A stretch of 64,000 bases of DNA from Vibrio variabilis (GCF_003263785.1 NZ_JYJK01000096.1:1-64000); one strand, 5' to 3'. Positions 49,514 through 59,930 are shown, counted from the stretch's first letter. Translations and numbers: made by a program. Notes: generated by a model not told the origin, from the letters alone.

Positions 49514-51313
49514 ATGAAAAACGCGGTTTGGGATTTGTCGATTGCCTATCAAGGATTAAATGACCCCAAGGTTGAACAAGACATTGAGCTGATTCAACGC
49601 TCGATTTCATTACTGACTCATCATCAAGAAGAACGTCAGCACGTGGTTGCGATGCAAAACGCGATTCAGACCATGGAAGCGGCAAGCACCTTGCTCAATA
49701 CGGTAAGCACACTGGCCAACTGCCATGCCTCGACCAATGCCCAAAACACGCAAGCTAAACAGCTAATTGGTCGTTTGTCTCAATTGAGCTCGGAGCTGGA
49801 ACAAGCATTCAGTCCTTATGAAAATGTTTTGGCCTTTGCCGACGTCGCTTTTATTCAGCAAGTCCTCGAACACGACAACCCCTCGGTAGCGGGACAAGGT
49901 TTTCAAATCGAGCTCCTCCAGCGCAAAGCACAGACTCAACTCAGCATTGCTGAAGAGCAGTTGCTGTCAGCGATGCAGGTTGATGGTCGCGATGCGTGGG
50001 GACGTCTCTATGACAACATTACTGGTTCATTAAGCATCACGATTGAAACTGAGCAGGGCACTGAAACACTGGGTTTCTCAGCGGCAGCAAGCCTTTTATA
50101 TGGCGGTGAGTTTGCAAAGCAAGAGGCGGCTTGGAAAGGGATTCAAGCGGCAATGAAGGCGAACGACACTTCTTTTGCAGCCATCGTGAATGCGCTTGCC
50201 GGCTGGCGTCATAATGAGGGGAAAAAGCGCTCTCATAACAGCGAAGAGCACTTTCTCGACCCAAGTCTCAGAGCGAATCGCATTCAACGTGAGACTCTAG
50301 AAGCCATGATGTCGGTGGCAAAAAGCCATCGTGCTATTGGGCAAAAAGCCGGTAAGCTGATGGCGAAAGTCCATGGCCTGCCAAGTATGACGCCATGGAA
50401 CCATCTCGCTGCTATGCCGCCATTAGGCAACGGGGAAGCCAAAGTATACGAGTTTGCAGAAGGCATTGAAGTGATCAAATCTGCCTTTGAGCAAGTGAAC
50501 CCAGAGATGGCTGCGTTTGTACAAACGATGGTCGATAACGGTTGGATAGATGCTGAGCCATCAGAAAACCGTCGCCTTGGCGCTTACTGCACGCAACTAG
50601 CTGCGACTCGTACACCTCTTGTATTCATGACTTGGGGCGGTAGCCGCTCTGACCTATTGACGCTCGCTCACGAACTTGGCCATGCATTCCACAATTGGGT
50701 GATGCGTGATCTGCCGCTATGTCGCACTAGCTATCCAATGACACTTGCAGAAACTGCGTCTATCTTTGCTGAAAATATCGTGCGCGATTATTTATTGGAA
50801 CAAGCAAAAACCAGTGAAGAAAAGCTGGAGATGTTGTGGGAAGAGCTGTCGTCCGCTTACGCACTCACCATCAATATTCCGGTTCGTTTTGAGTTTGAAA
50901 AAGCGTTCTATCAAGCGCGTCAAGAGAGTGAGCTTGATGCAGACCAGCTATGTGAGTTGATGTCGACAACATGGGCAGAATGGTACGGTGACTCAATGGA
51001 GGGTACAGACCCTTATTTCTGGGCGAGTAAACTGCACTTTAGCATCTCTGAACTGAGCTTCTACAATTATCCGTACTTATTTGGCTACTTGTTTAGTCAG
51101 GGAGTGTATGCCCAGCGTGAGCAAAAAGGAGCGTCTTTCTATCCTGATTACGTGGCGCTACTTCGAGATACGGGTTCGCATCTTGCGGAAGATGTGGTGT
51201 TCAAACACATGAACAAAGATCTTACGCAAGCGGAGTTTTGGGAACAAGGCATGCAAAGCTTATCTATGAAGGTTGATGAGTTTGAAGCACTTCTCAACGA
51301 AATTGGTCGATAG
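49514..51313 (+). CDS. pepF: Oligoendopeptidase F-type M3 metallopeptidase
   Basis: Cytoplasmic zinc peptidase of 599 residues that degrades short peptides. The zinc motif HELGH is at residues 386-390 (H386, E387, H390), with the third ligand expected in the following LAETASIFAEN segment. No signal peptide. A ribosome site (AGGGAAAGC) precedes the ATG. Monocistronic. Confidence 0.9.
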   Translation: MKNAVWDLSIAYQGLNDPKVEQDIELIQRSISLLTHHQEERQHVVAMQNAIQTMEAASTLLNTVSTLANCHASTNAQNTQAKQLIGRLSQLSSELEQAFSPYENVLAFADVAFIQQVLEHDNPSVAGQGFQIELLQRKAQTQLSIAEEQLLSAMQVDGRDAWGRLYDNITGSLSITIETEQGTETLGFSAAASLLYGGEFAKQEAAWKGIQAAMKANDTSFAAIVNALAGWRHNEGKKRSHNSEEHFLDPSLRANRIQRETLEAMMSVAKSHRAIGQKAGKLMAKVHGLPSMTPWNHLAAMPPLGNGEAKVYEFAEGIEVIKSAFEQVNPEMAAFVQTMVDNGWIDAEPSENRRLGAYCTQLAATRTPLVFMTWGGSRSDLLTLAHELGHAFHNWVMRDLPLCRTSYPMTLAETASIFAENIVRDYLLEQAKTSEEKLEMLWEELSSAYALTINIPVRFEFEKAFYQARQESELDADQLCELMSTTWAEWYGDSMEGTDPYFWASKLHFSISELSFYNYPYLFGYLFSQGVYAQREQKGASFYPDYVALLRDTGSHLAEDVVFKHMNKDLTQAEFWEQGMQSLSMKVDEFEALLNEIGR

Positions 51314-51503
51314 CACTGCTTTGCCCTCACCAGTATTATGGTTTTACTGCTGGAGGGGCAAACTGGCTTTAAGTGGTCTGTTTTTTGAACAGTTTGGAGT
51401 TTTTCTCCCCAAGTAACGCGACTTACTTCGATAAACGCGATCATATTCGTATAATTTTCTCTCTTGTTTCATTACCATACCGCTGTTAGATAGGGAGCAG
51501 CGC

Positions 51504-52532
51504 ATGACGAAATCGTTTTTTCGCCAGTCATTTCTAAAAGATACTTTAGAAACCGAAACTGAATTCACCGAAATATCAAAAACTACCGACGACGGAATAA
51601 AGCTCGATCACCGCTATCGTGGTGTCTTGGAAGTCACACCTCGCGAACTTGACGAGGAGAGTGAGCACATCATCATTTCCTGTGGGGTCCACGGTGATGA
51701 GACTGCGCCAATGGAGTTGGTTGATAAAATCGTTGACGATATTGAATCAGGTTTTTTAAAGCTCAAGGCGCGCTGTTTGTTTATCATCGCACACCCAGAA
51801 GCGACTAACCGTCACACGCGTTTTATCGATGAGAATCTGAACCGTCTTTTCGGTAATAAAGAGGGCTCTGTGAACCGCGAAGTCGCGATAGCCAAGCACC
51901 TTAAAAAGCTTGTGAACGACTTCTATCAAGATACGGCCGTTGAGCGTCGTTGGCACCTTGATCTGCACTGTGCTATCCGTGAGTCCAAGCACTATTCTTT
52001 TGTGGTGAGCCCTAAGACGCGCCATGCCGTGCGCAGCAAAGCCTTGTTTGACTATGTATCTAGCGCCCATATGGACGCTGTGCTGCTGTCTAATGCTCCG
52101 TCTAGTACCTTCAGTTGGTTCTCCGCTGAGAACTACGGTGCACAGGCGCTGACAATGGAACTAGGTCGCGTGGCTCGCATTGGCGAGAACGATCTGACCA
52201 AGCTGCTAGCCTTTGATTTAGCCACCCGAGACTTGCTGGCTGCTGAGAAACCTGAACACTTGGCAAAAACGCCGATCATCTATCGCGTTTCTCGCACTGT
52301 TGTTCGTCACCATGAGGACTTCGACTTCTTGTTTGACGATGATGTTGAGAACTTCACTGAGTTTAAACACGGAGAAGTGTTCGGTCATGATGGTGATAAG
52401 CCGTTGATGGCGAAAAACGATCATGAAGCCATCGTATTCCCAAATCGTAAAGTAGTGATAGGGCAAAGAGCGGCTCTCATGGTGGTTAAAGTGGCAACTC
52501 GCTATGAGGATGACCAACTGGTCTACGATTAA
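51504..52532 (+). CDS. astE: Succinylglutamate desuccinylase
   Basis: Zinc-dependent hydrolase that releases glutamate and succinate in the last step of arginine catabolism, 342 residues. Zinc ligands H63 and E66 lie in CGVHGDETAP and the third in RRWHLDLHCAIR. The catalytic glutamate is in ALTMELGRV. In this window it is separate from other ast genes. Confidence 0.92.
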   Translation: MTKSFFRQSFLKDTLETETEFTEISKTTDDGIKLDHRYRGVLEVTPRELDEESEHIIISCGVHGDETAPMELVDKIVDDIESGFLKLKARCLFIIAHPEATNRHTRFIDENLNRLFGNKEGSVNREVAIAKHLKKLVNDFYQDTAVERRWHLDLHCAIRESKHYSFVVSPKTRHAVRSKALFDYVSSAHMDAVLLSNAPSSTFSWFSAENYGAQALTMELGRVARIGENDLTKLLAFDLATRDLLAAEKPEHLAKTPIIYRVSRTVVRHHEDFDFLFDDDVENFTEFKHGEVFGHDGDKPLMAKNDHEAIVFPNRKVVIGQRAALMVVKVATRYEDDQLVYD

Positions 52533-52577
52533 TAGAAAATCAGTGGCGTTCTTGAGCGCGACTGTTATGCTCCTCTA

Positions 52578-53575
52578 ATGGAATTCAATCAGTTACTGAA
52601 TCAAAACCAAAGACGCTGGCACATCCTAATGATAGTGATGTCAGGCGTCTTATTTACTTGCGCGCTACTTCACCTCTCTGTTGGCGAAGTATTCATCAAT
52701 CCTTTTTCTCCGCAATCTGCGCTAGAGTCCCGTCTTCTTTATGATCTGCGTATGCCTAGGCTATTTGCCGCAGCTGCGATTGGTGCTGCGCTGGCGCTGT
52801 CTGGTGCTTCGCTTCAAGTTTTATTGGGCAATGTACTGGCCGAGCCGGGCGTGCTCGGTATTTCCGGTGGTGCCAGTTTAGGCATGGTGCTGATACTGTT
52901 TGCTTTCCCTGCTGCTGCGACGCCATTAGGATTTATGCTCGCCGGCGTGCTCGGGGCGCTTGGCTTTACACTTATTTTAGTCTCGATGGCAAAAACGCTG
53001 CGACTGACTACGACTCGCTTACTGTTAGTCGGGGTGGCATTAGGTATTTTGTCCGGCGCTGTGGTGACGTGGGCGTTTTATTTTAGTGATGATTTGAGCA
53101 TTCGCCAGCTCATGTATTGGCTCATGGGTAGCGTTGGTGGTGTCAGTTGGTATCAGCACACACTCACCATTGCCATGATTCCAGTGGCTATTTGGCTGTG
53201 CAGCAAGGGCACAACGCTCGATAAGCTGATGGTTGGGGAAATCCACGCTAAGCAACTCGGTATCGATGTACTCCGAATTCGCTGGCAGCTAATACTCGCG
53301 GTCTCGCTGTTGGTCGGAGGCTCTGTCGCACTCGGTGGCGTTATCAGTTTTGTCGGTTTGGTTGTGCCCATCTATTGCGCTTGGCGTTTGGTACAGAGAA
53401 TCGATACTTGTTGCCGTTGTCAGCGCTGACCGGGGCGGCTTTGTTAGTGGTCTCCGATATCTTGGCGAGAACGGTGCTAGACTCCGCAGAGTTGCCCGTT
53501 GGCGTCATGACGACGACAATCGGTGCTCCAGTGTTTATTTGGATGCTGTTAAGAAACCATGATTCAAGTTCATAA
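52578..53575 (+). CDS. btuC: Vitamin B12 ABC transporter permease BtuC, frameshifted
   Basis: Inner-membrane permease of the FecCD family with about ten membrane segments, about 332 residues after correction. Motifs include LYDLRMPRLFAAAAIGAALA, NVLAEPGVLGISGGASLG and GVISFVGLVVPH. One C is missing at 53367-53369; restoring it gives VVPHLLRLAFGTENRYLLPL and continues to the stop at 53573-53575. It overlaps the ATPase gene by 17 bases. The match to siderophore permeases is weaker than to BtuC because of the cob genes nearby; that assignment is partly contextual. Confidence 0.85.
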
Positions 53576-54332
53576 CCTCGCCATTGGTACTCGACTTTTG
53601 CCCGCTAGCCTTTCATTTCCAGAAGGGCAGCTTACCCATGTCATCGGTCCAAATGGCAGTGGTAAGAGTACGTTGCTTGCTGCCATAGCTGGAGTGCTGA
53701 ATTATGAAGGTCAGGTGGACATTGCAGGCATGGACTTAGCTGGCATGTCTCTCCCTGATATGGCGACGATACGCGCTTATTTGCCACAGGCTTCGCGTCC
53801 TGCGTTTAACATGCCTGTGTATCAGTATCTCTCGCTATCCATTCCCAATGATGAGAATGGCTCCAGAGGAAAGAATGGTGAAGCAACCCTGAACGATGCA
53901 ATCTCTGATATCACCGCTCTTTTGAAGCTCGATACCATGCTGTCGAGAACGGTGCATCATTTATCGGGTGGTGAGTGGCAGCGAGTCAGACTCGCTGCAT
54001 GTTGCTTGCAGATCTGGCGCCCATTGAACCCTCATTCTAAAGTCTTGATTCTTGATGAGCCGGCGGCGCCACTGGATGTTGGGCAAGAGAAATACCTCAA
54101 TCAGTTGATTGAGCTAGTGACGTCGCAAGGGCTTTCAGTCGTGGTAGCAAACCATGATTTAAATACCACGCTAAGACGTGCGGATCATGTGGTGATGCTC
54201 AACAATGGTGTCGTTGAAGCCGTCGGGACGGGCGATGAAGTATTGACGCCGGAGAATATTGAGTCCGTGTATCAAACCTCGGTCAGCAAGATAGAAGTGA
54301 ACGGCAAGCCGTTATTGATCTTCAATGAATGA
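53559..54332 (+). CDS. btuD: Vitamin B12 ABC transporter ATPase BtuD
   Basis: ATPase of 257 residues. Walker A GPNGSGKS at residues 30-37, signature LSGGEWQRVRLA, Walker B VLILDEP and switch histidine in VVVANHDLNTTLRRAD. The LSGGEWQRVRLA form is typical of BtuD. It overlaps btuC and is followed by a bidirectional terminator. Confidence 0.9.
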   Translation: MIQVHNLAIGTRLLPASLSFPEGQLTHVIGPNGSGKSTLLAAIAGVLNYEGQVDIAGMDLAGMSLPDMATIRAYLPQASRPAFNMPVYQYLSLSIPNDENGSRGKNGEATLNDAISDITALLKLDTMLSRTVHHLSGGEWQRVRLAACCLQIWRPLNPHSKVLILDEPAAPLDVGQEKYLNQLIELVTSQGLSVVVANHDLNTTLRRADHVVMLNNGVVEAVGTGDEVLTPENIESVYQTSVSKIEVNGKPLLIFNE

Positions 54333-54367
54333 AGCTAAAATTTAAGTGATTGGAAAATCGATACGAT

Positions 54368-54398
54368 GAAAAAAGGCCTCTGATGAGGCCGTTTTTTT
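54368..54398. terminator. Bidirectional terminator after btuD
   Basis: GGCCTC at 54375-54380 pairs with GAGGCC at 54385-54390, with A residues before and seven T residues after, so it works on both strands between convergent genes. Confidence 0.88.
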
Positions 54399-54406
54399 AA
54401 AAGGTT

Positions 54407-54979
54407 TTATACAAGCGGTGATAAGTCCGCAGGGCGGTAGTAGACCGACTTTAGCACTTTACCTTTACGGATAGTCTTCGCTTCTGAAACGAAGTCTTCT
54501 GCGCATTTAGCGATAATGTATTCGCCCTTAGTCACAGCCATCAGCTTGATGCCTTGCTCAGCGTAGTGCGCTTCGGTTTCTTGGTACTCTTTTTCGTTGC
54601 GGCACACTTTACTCATGTTGCTGGAGTGAATTTCATCCCAGCATTTGATGAAGTCGATGTCGCGGTTTGCTGCAACGTGCAGAAGCAGTTCAATCAGGTA
54701 GCTGATCGCAACGTTGTCTTCTACTTTGCTGTCGCCAAGATGAACCAAACGACCCATCAAAACATACACTGAATCGATGATTGCGTCCGCTTGTTCAACT
54801 TTCGAGTCCGCTTCAGCAAGTTCTGTCATTTCCTCGATAGCCAGTGAGCTATGTAGCGTGTCTGCTGCATCATCTAGTGAGCTAGCATCATTGACTGGCA
54901 GATCAAACGTAGTACGGAACTCGGTGATATCGCGGTATAGGTGATCAAAGATCGGTTGGGTAAGTTTGGTTAGTTTCAT
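54407..54979 (-). CDS. MazG-like nucleoside triphosphate pyrophosphohydrolase family protein
   Basis: Protein of 190 residues with the all-alpha NTP-PPase signature EEMTELAEADSKVEQADAII-D (about residues 49-70), whose acidic residues bind magnesium in MazG and phosphoribosyl-ATP pyrophosphohydrolases. Substrate unknown. A strongly charged hydrophilic C-terminal part follows. Intact. Confidence 0.75.
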   Translation of the reverse strand: MKLTKLTQPIFDHLYRDITEFRTTFDLPVNDASSLDDAADTLHSSLAIEEMTELAEADSKVEQADAIIDSVYVLMGRLVHLGDSKVEDNVAISYLIELLLHVAANRDIDFIKCWDEIHSSNMSKVCRNEKEYQETEAHYAEQGIKLMAVTKGEYIIAKCAEDFVSEAKTIRKGKVLKSVYYRPADLSPLV

Positions 54980-55336
54980 CGATTTTGCTGCTTGATAATT
55001 GGTGATGAGATCCTATCAGAGCAGAGGTTCATGCGCTACACCGATGGTCATTTTCTTGAGACGCGAATATCGACTGACGCTCACTCTTTTACTCTGATAT
55101 TGTTTTTAGGCGGGAATAAAGGTAGCATTCTTACACAATTCAATTGGTTGACTGAATTGTTGATATCGCCAAATCATCAATTTTGGGTGATGACCTAAGC
55201 GTTTGTGTCATCATGCCAACAGTTTCAAAGAGTACACGTACTTTTTGGAAAACGTCGTTTCGGATTAGGGTCCCGAGTCGTCGTATTTAAACGCCACCTT
55301 TCGGGGTGGCCTTTTAACCGTTTAGAGTTCTTGGAA
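54980..55336. other. Intergenic region with a hairpin
   Basis: About 357 bases between two minus-strand genes. A GCCACC/GGTGGC hairpin at about 55290-55307 lies downstream of the small gene at 55337 and may be its terminator. Open frames here have no ribosome sites. Confidence 0.4.
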
Positions 55337-55597
55337 CTAGTTTTCTTGGAACTGATGATAAAACGTATCAAACTGTCCCCACATCTCAAGCAGCTGTCCA
55401 ACGTAACGAGTATCGATAAACTTACTGTCGATATGATTGCGACCTTCCATAATCACTAAGTAGTGTAGGGTTACTTCTGAAGCACTGGGTATCTTATCCC
55501 AAATTTCGACTGCGTGTGTTGCAGAGGGTGCCTGATAATTTGCTAGCTCGACACCCGTTTTGCCAACGTTAGTAAATATTGTGAGCGCCAGACTCAT
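55337..55597 (-). CDS. Conserved-looking hypothetical protein, 86 residues
   Basis: I do not recognise it. It is a soluble acidic-looking protein without cysteines, with a possible helical C-terminal segment YVGQLLEMWGQFDTFYHQF. The ATG has AAGAA upstream. A hairpin downstream may end transcription. Its reading frame is the only long one on this strand here. Confidence 0.6.
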   Translation of the reverse strand: MSLALTIFTNVGKTGVELANYQAPSATHAVEIWDKIPSASEVTLHYLVIMEGRNHIDSKFIDTRYVGQLLEMWGQFDTFYHQFQEN

Positions 55598-55792
55598 TGC
55601 GTCTTCTTATTTCTTGGTGTTTTTTATTCATCAAGGTTATCAATCAGGGCATAATTGTGGAAGTAAAGGAATGTAAGAATTTCATCAAATCCCCACACTT
55701 AAGCTGTTTTTGCTTGGGTGTAGGGAGGCTCTTGGGAATAACGGCGTAGAGTGCAGAGCAAATAGTGGGTTTGTTGTTTGCTCTGTGGGTGG

Positions 55793-55942
55793 TTACTCAG
55801 GACTTGCTTGCGTAGCGACTGTTTGTGAAGCGACAACTTGCTGTTCAGCCGCTTGACTGTGGTCGTACTGATCGATGACATCATAAATAACGACATAGCC
55901 GACCAAAAGGCAAAGCGGGATAAATTTGAACCAAGATTTCAT
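55793..55942 (-). CDS. Small membrane protein, 49 residues
   Basis: Starts MKSWFKFIPLCLLVGYVVIY, a single membrane segment, followed by a hydrophilic tail rich in Q, A and S. The ATG at 55942 is chosen over an upstream one because it places the membrane segment at the N-terminus. No homologue is recognised and the gene is a moderate-confidence call. Confidence 0.5.
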   Translation of the reverse strand: MKSWFKFIPLCLLVGYVVIYDVIDQYDHSQAAEQQVVASQTVATQASPE

Positions 55943-56065
55943 AGTGATGCTCTCAATAGGTGAATGTCGATACCTTAGCAGCGCCACGTGCTATTGAGTA
56001 TCTACATTATCGCAACCTAATATTGAGCCGATCTATTGCTGTTACCCCGTTATACAGTGGATGAC

Positions 56066-56626
56066 TTAAGAGAAAAGGTACGGGAACAAGCGCTTTCTCT
56101 CATGCTCATCAAGTTCACTGACTCTCGCAATGTTGTTGTCCGGAATGGCTTCTGGATCGGGGTAGTGCTTAAGAACACGCTCCATGCTCTCTTCACGGAT
56201 AAGGTGAAATATTGGGTAGGGAGAGCGATTGGTCAGATTTTCCGGATCTTCAGGCTCCGCGCCGCCGAAGCAATAGTTTGGATGGAAGGTCGCTACCTGA
56301 TAAATGCCTTCCCAGTCATTTTGCTTAATGAGAGCTTCGACCCAGTCAATGAAGAAGTTGTAGTCCACAAAGTCATGCAGCATCTTAGGAACAACCACGA
56401 GTGTGGTTTCAAGATCTTTCGCATCGGTTTGTTCAAGCAGCATGAGCTCACTGAGAATATCTTCAAGTAGGCCTTCTTCTTTGTCAGCAAGGCTAACAAA
56501 GGTCTTAATCTGCTTATTGCGCTCTGGCTTGGCTGCGAATGGACATAGGTTTAAACCAATGACCACATCCTTGAGCCATTGCTGAACTTGTTGTTCGATC
56601 TTTACTACTTCTTCACGTAACGACAT
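56066..56626 (-). CDS. DUF1415 family protein
   Basis: Cytoplasmic protein of 186 residues with the family segments IGLNLCPFA, TTLVVVPKMLHDFVDYNFF and QVATFHPNYCFGGAEPEDPENLTNRSPYP (shortened in part here). Function unknown in the family. Start at 56626 (MSLREEVVK) is preferred over the longer reading. Confidence 0.82.
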   Translation of the reverse strand: MSLREEVVKIEQQVQQWLKDVVIGLNLCPFAAKPERNKQIKTFVSLADKEEGLLEDILSELMLLEQTDAKDLETTLVVVPKMLHDFVDYNFFIDWVEALIKQNDWEGIYQVATFHPNYCFGGAEPEDPENLTNRSPYPIFHLIREESMERVLKHYPDPEAIPDNNIARVSELDEHERKRLFPYLFS

Positions 56627-56718
56627 AACATTTACCACATTTAACACAATGGCAATTATATGCTGCTATGGCGGCGATAGCGAACGTTAATGTTACTGTT
56701 TAGCCCTTACTTCACTGA

Positions 56719-57932
56719 CTAGAAGGGGTGATTAATGGGCTTATCGGCATGCGCGCTACGCTGGTCGATATGATAAAGCTTGTAGCAAAGTCCAAATAAC
56801 GCGGCATAAAGTAATGCGCCACCTTCAACAACACCCGGCCATCGACCTACCTGCCAACAATAGAGTAAGAAAAACCCACCTAGACTACCGCCAATGTAGT
56901 AGTGCACCAGATAGAGAGCAGTGGCAGTCGCTTTTGCTTGTGTCGCTTTTTGGCTTACCCATGCATAGGCTAGGGTATGCGTGAAGAATGCGCCGCCACT
57001 GATAAGTAGTAGTCCGAGTAGCATCATAGGGATGGATTCAAATAAGGCGACCAGCATACCCAGTAGGCTCAATAAGGTTCCAAATACCATGCCCGGAATC
57101 GGTGGATATCTTTTGCGCCAATTGGCACTGAGTTTGGATGACAGTGTGCCCGCCAAATAGCATAGGAATATAAGTGAGCTAAGCGCAATGGGTAGGTTGT
57201 GCGGAGCTTCGACCAAGCGAAATCCCATCACTGAGTAGAGGTTCACGAACAGCGCGAAGTTAATGCCGCCAATGAGCATCGCCACCCATACCGTTGGGTT
57301 TGAGATGTGTGTGACCAAACTGCGGTTGTGATGGTAGAACAGCCCTCGAGCAGGTTTAAAGTGCTGCTGTTTAGGTAGCATCGCGATGACCAGCAAAGCG
57401 GAAATCAATGTAAAAGTGGCGATAACAAACACCGCCGTTTTCCAGTCAAAATAGTCGGTCAACACCCCACCTGCGACACGCCCAGCAATGCCACCTAAAG
57501 AATTTGCAGCAATATAGCCGCCAATTGCTTTAGTGAACGCATCGGGAGACAGTTCTTCTACCATATAGCGACGGCAACAGAGGCAAATGCCGCTAGCCCA
57601 ACGCCCATCGCCGCTCTCAATAAGACAATGGCGGTTAAGCTGTCGGTTAACATCATCGTATAGCCGATGACAGGAAGCGATATCAAGCCACCAATCATCA
57701 CAGCACGGCGGCCAACACTTTCTGACGTGATTGCCCAAGGAACCAAACATAGAGATAGTGCGAGAGTCGAGGCAGCAAATACCCAGTTGATTTCCGTTTC
57801 AGACACCTCGAAGTGGCGACTTAACTGAGGCAAGATCGGCTGAAACACATAAAGATTGCAAAACACCAAAAACGAGCCCAACGCGAGCGCGAGGGTAATA
57901 CGTCGATATTGAGGAGAGTGCAATTCAATCAC
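56719..57932 (-). CDS. MFS transporter, frameshifted
   Basis: Major facilitator protein of about 404 residues with twelve predicted membrane segments. The first piece has the loop 2-3 region TSESVGRRAVMIGG, and the second continues with GGIAGRVAGGVLTDYF, the matching motif in the second half. One base seems missing near 57566; restoring a T gives ASVAVAYMVEELSPDAF. It resembles YnfM-type drug/arabinose exporters. It is divergent from the LysR gene at 58038, which is likely to control it. Confidence 0.83.
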
Positions 57933-58037
57933 GGTAAAGCCTTACTACAAAAATGGTTAACTATGTGATCAAACTAGCATTGCTATTTTGATTAATGAAA
58001 TATATTAAAAATATGGTTTGAATATATTTTATTAATA

Positions 58038-58922
58038 ATGGATGTTAAGCAGCTCACCCACTTTCTTGCGGTGGTCGACCACCAAAATTTTACCCGAGCC
58101 GCGCAAGCCGTAATGATTGCGCAGCCTGCGTTGAGCATTTCTATCCGTAAATTCGAGCAGCAGCTTGGTATCCAACTATTCACTCGAATCGATAAACAAG
58201 TGCGTCTTACGCAAGAAGGGCGAGCACTTGAGCCCCACGCTCGCAAGGTGTTGCAGCAAATAGAGGATGCCAAGCTTGCTGTGGACGAAATGAAAGGTCT
58301 GCTAAAAGGAGAAGTGCGCCTAGGGACGCCTAGCATGATGGGTTCGTACTTTTTCCCGGAAATCGTGATGGCGTTTAAGAGTGCTTATCCCCACCTCAAA
58401 ATGACGGTGGTTGAGGCGGGCACTCAAGACATTCGTCGGATGCTGTTAAGTGGTGAGATCGATCTCGGTGTCATTAGAAACAAAGACGTTCCTAATGATC
58501 TCGAAGTGGATCAGATTTTCCGCTCTGAAATGGTGGCTGTCGTTAGCCAACATCATCATTTTGCTAGCCGAGAATCATTGGATTTTGATGAGTTTTTTGA
58601 TGAAGAGCTGGTGATGTTTAAGCCGGGATATTTTCATCGAGATTTTATTGATGAAGAGCGCAAACGTAGGCAGATAGAGGCCAAGTTCTCATTCGAAACG
58701 AATTTGTTGCCCATGATCCTTTCTATTGTGAAACATGAATACGCTATCACTGCCCTCCTTGAATTGGTGACGGAACATGAGCCAGAAGTGAAAGGCATCT
58801 CATTTGAACCGCCCGTGTTTGTTGATTTGGCGTTAGCGTGGCGTAAAGATGGGTATTTGTCTCGGGCGGATAGAAGCTTTATCGATTTCATTAAAAAGCA
58901 GATGCAGTACAGAGCTGACTAG
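58038..58922 (+). CDS. LysR-family transcriptional regulator
   Basis: Intact 294-residue regulator with an N-terminal winged helix-turn-helix (FTRAAQAVMIAQPALSISIR) and a C-terminal effector-binding domain. It is divergently transcribed from the MFS gene with an AT-rich 105-base intergenic region, the usual layout for a LysR regulator of a transporter. Its 3' end overlaps the convergent protease-like gene by 32 bases. Confidence 0.9.
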   Translation: MDVKQLTHFLAVVDHQNFTRAAQAVMIAQPALSISIRKFEQQLGIQLFTRIDKQVRLTQEGRALEPHARKVLQQIEDAKLAVDEMKGLLKGEVRLGTPSMMGSYFFPEIVMAFKSAYPHLKMTVVEAGTQDIRRMLLSGEIDLGVIRNKDVPNDLEVDQIFRSEMVAVVSQHHHFASRESLDFDEFFDEELVMFKPGYFHRDFIDEERKRRQIEAKFSFETNLLPMILSIVKHEYAITALLELVTEHEPEVKGISFEPPVFVDLALAWRKDGYLSRADRSFIDFIKKQMQYRAD

Positions 58923-59637
58923 CCTCTAACCGGCGCAGTGCCGCCTCAATCGGTGTTACTTGATAAGACGTACTACCATTGTGTTTGCTACTGCCGGTAA
59001 CCAAGCCAACCAAGGTGTTTGTTGTACCTATTTGGCTGATAACAGGCGTGCCTGCGATGAGCTCACTCATTTCGTCGCAGTTGCTCAAGGTGAGCTGTTT
59101 CTTTTCATTGGAATCTAGTAGACAGGTTTCTACCGACAGAGCATCGCGAGCCTTATCCCAAACAGCCAGTTGAACAGGCTCCGACCGCCAGCCTTGCTCA
59201 GGTATTGCCAATAGTGAATGCAGCTGCTGGTGGCAGCCTAGTTCGGTGTTGACCTCCAAAATTGCCCAATCTTGTTCAGTCGTAACTTGTGCCAACTTGT
59301 GATGATCGGTGGTGACAGACACCACATGAGCATAGGTATAGCGTTCATCTTGGGAAAATAACGGCGTAAGTCGAAGATGTCTTAAAGGGTAGAGCGTGGC
59401 GTCTGATTTTGAAACCAAGCAGTGAGCTGGGGTTACCAGAGTTTTATTGCCAATTTGAATCGCTAAACAGTCTAACGACGGATCATTGGCCTCATTGAAC
59501 TGCAACATGTAAAGCCGTTGATTGGCAATTCGAGCTTCATCAAGGGGGAGCGTAGCGCTTGCTAAAGTGCTGGTTAGGGCAATCGTTATTGCGCCTAAGA
59601 GACGTGTCAGAAACCGCGTTGGAAAAGAATGGTACAT
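58891..59637 (-). CDS. Trypsin-like serine protease homologue, probably catalytically inactive
   Basis: Secreted chymotrypsin-fold protein of 248 residues with a signal peptide ending near ASA-TL (about residue 28). H72 in TPAHC and D123 in EQDWAILEV fit the catalytic histidine and aspartate. The place of the nucleophile motif GDSGGP holds LIAGTPV, so the serine is replaced by alanine (A195) and the preceding aspartate by isoleucine. Cysteines 57/73, 135 and 172/187 could form disulphides. It may act as a binding or decoy protein rather than a peptidase. Confidence 0.8.
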   Translation of the reverse strand: MYHSFPTRFLTRLLGAITIALTSTLASATLPLDEARIANQRLYMLQFNEANDPSLDCLAIQIGNKTLVTPAHCLVSKSDATLYPLRHLRLTPLFSQDERYTYAHVVSVTTDHHKLAQVTTEQDWAILEVNTELGCHQQLHSLLAIPEQGWRSEPVQLAVWDKARDALSVETCLLDSNEKKQLTLSNCDEMSELIAGTPVISQIGTTNTLVGLVTGSSKHNGSTSYQVTPIEAALRRLEASQLCTASAF

Positions 59638-59699
59638 CCAATGCCCCTAGTGACTAGCGAGTTGCTTTTTGAGATAGGGGCAGTATAGGAAATCGTGCG

Positions 59700-59930
59700 T
59701 TAATTGCTGTTATACATTTTCTCAAAATTGTTCGGGTTCCAGCCAATCATATAGCGGTCGCCAATTTTCAGTACAGGTAACGAACGAGCGCCGATAGCGT
59801 CGAGCTCTTTACGGCCGCGCTGCATTTTTGCGTTGGTAAGACGATACTTATAGCCTTTGCTGTCAAGGTAGCGTTGGGCATCTTTGCAATGTGGGCATTT
59901 GTCTTTAACGTAGAGGACAAGTCGTTTCAT
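59700..59930 (-). CDS. Glutaredoxin-like thiol-disulphide protein
   Basis: Protein of 76 residues with the redox motif CPHC at residues 12-15 and a cis-proline in ARSLPVLKIGD, matching the glutaredoxin fold. The start at 59930 (MKRLVLYVKDKCPHC) is preferred over a 20-codon longer reading. The expected substrates are protein or small-molecule disulphides. Confidence 0.82.
   Translation of the reverse strand: MKRLVLYVKDKCPHCKDAQRYLDSKGYKYRLTNAKMQRGRKELDAIGARSLPVLKIGDRYMIGWNPNNFEKMYNSN

Noticed and set aside
51321..51361. Hairpin TTGCCCTC/GAGGGGCAA after pepF
   Set aside because: A long imperfect stem without a T run; plausible as RNA structure but not convincing as terminator.
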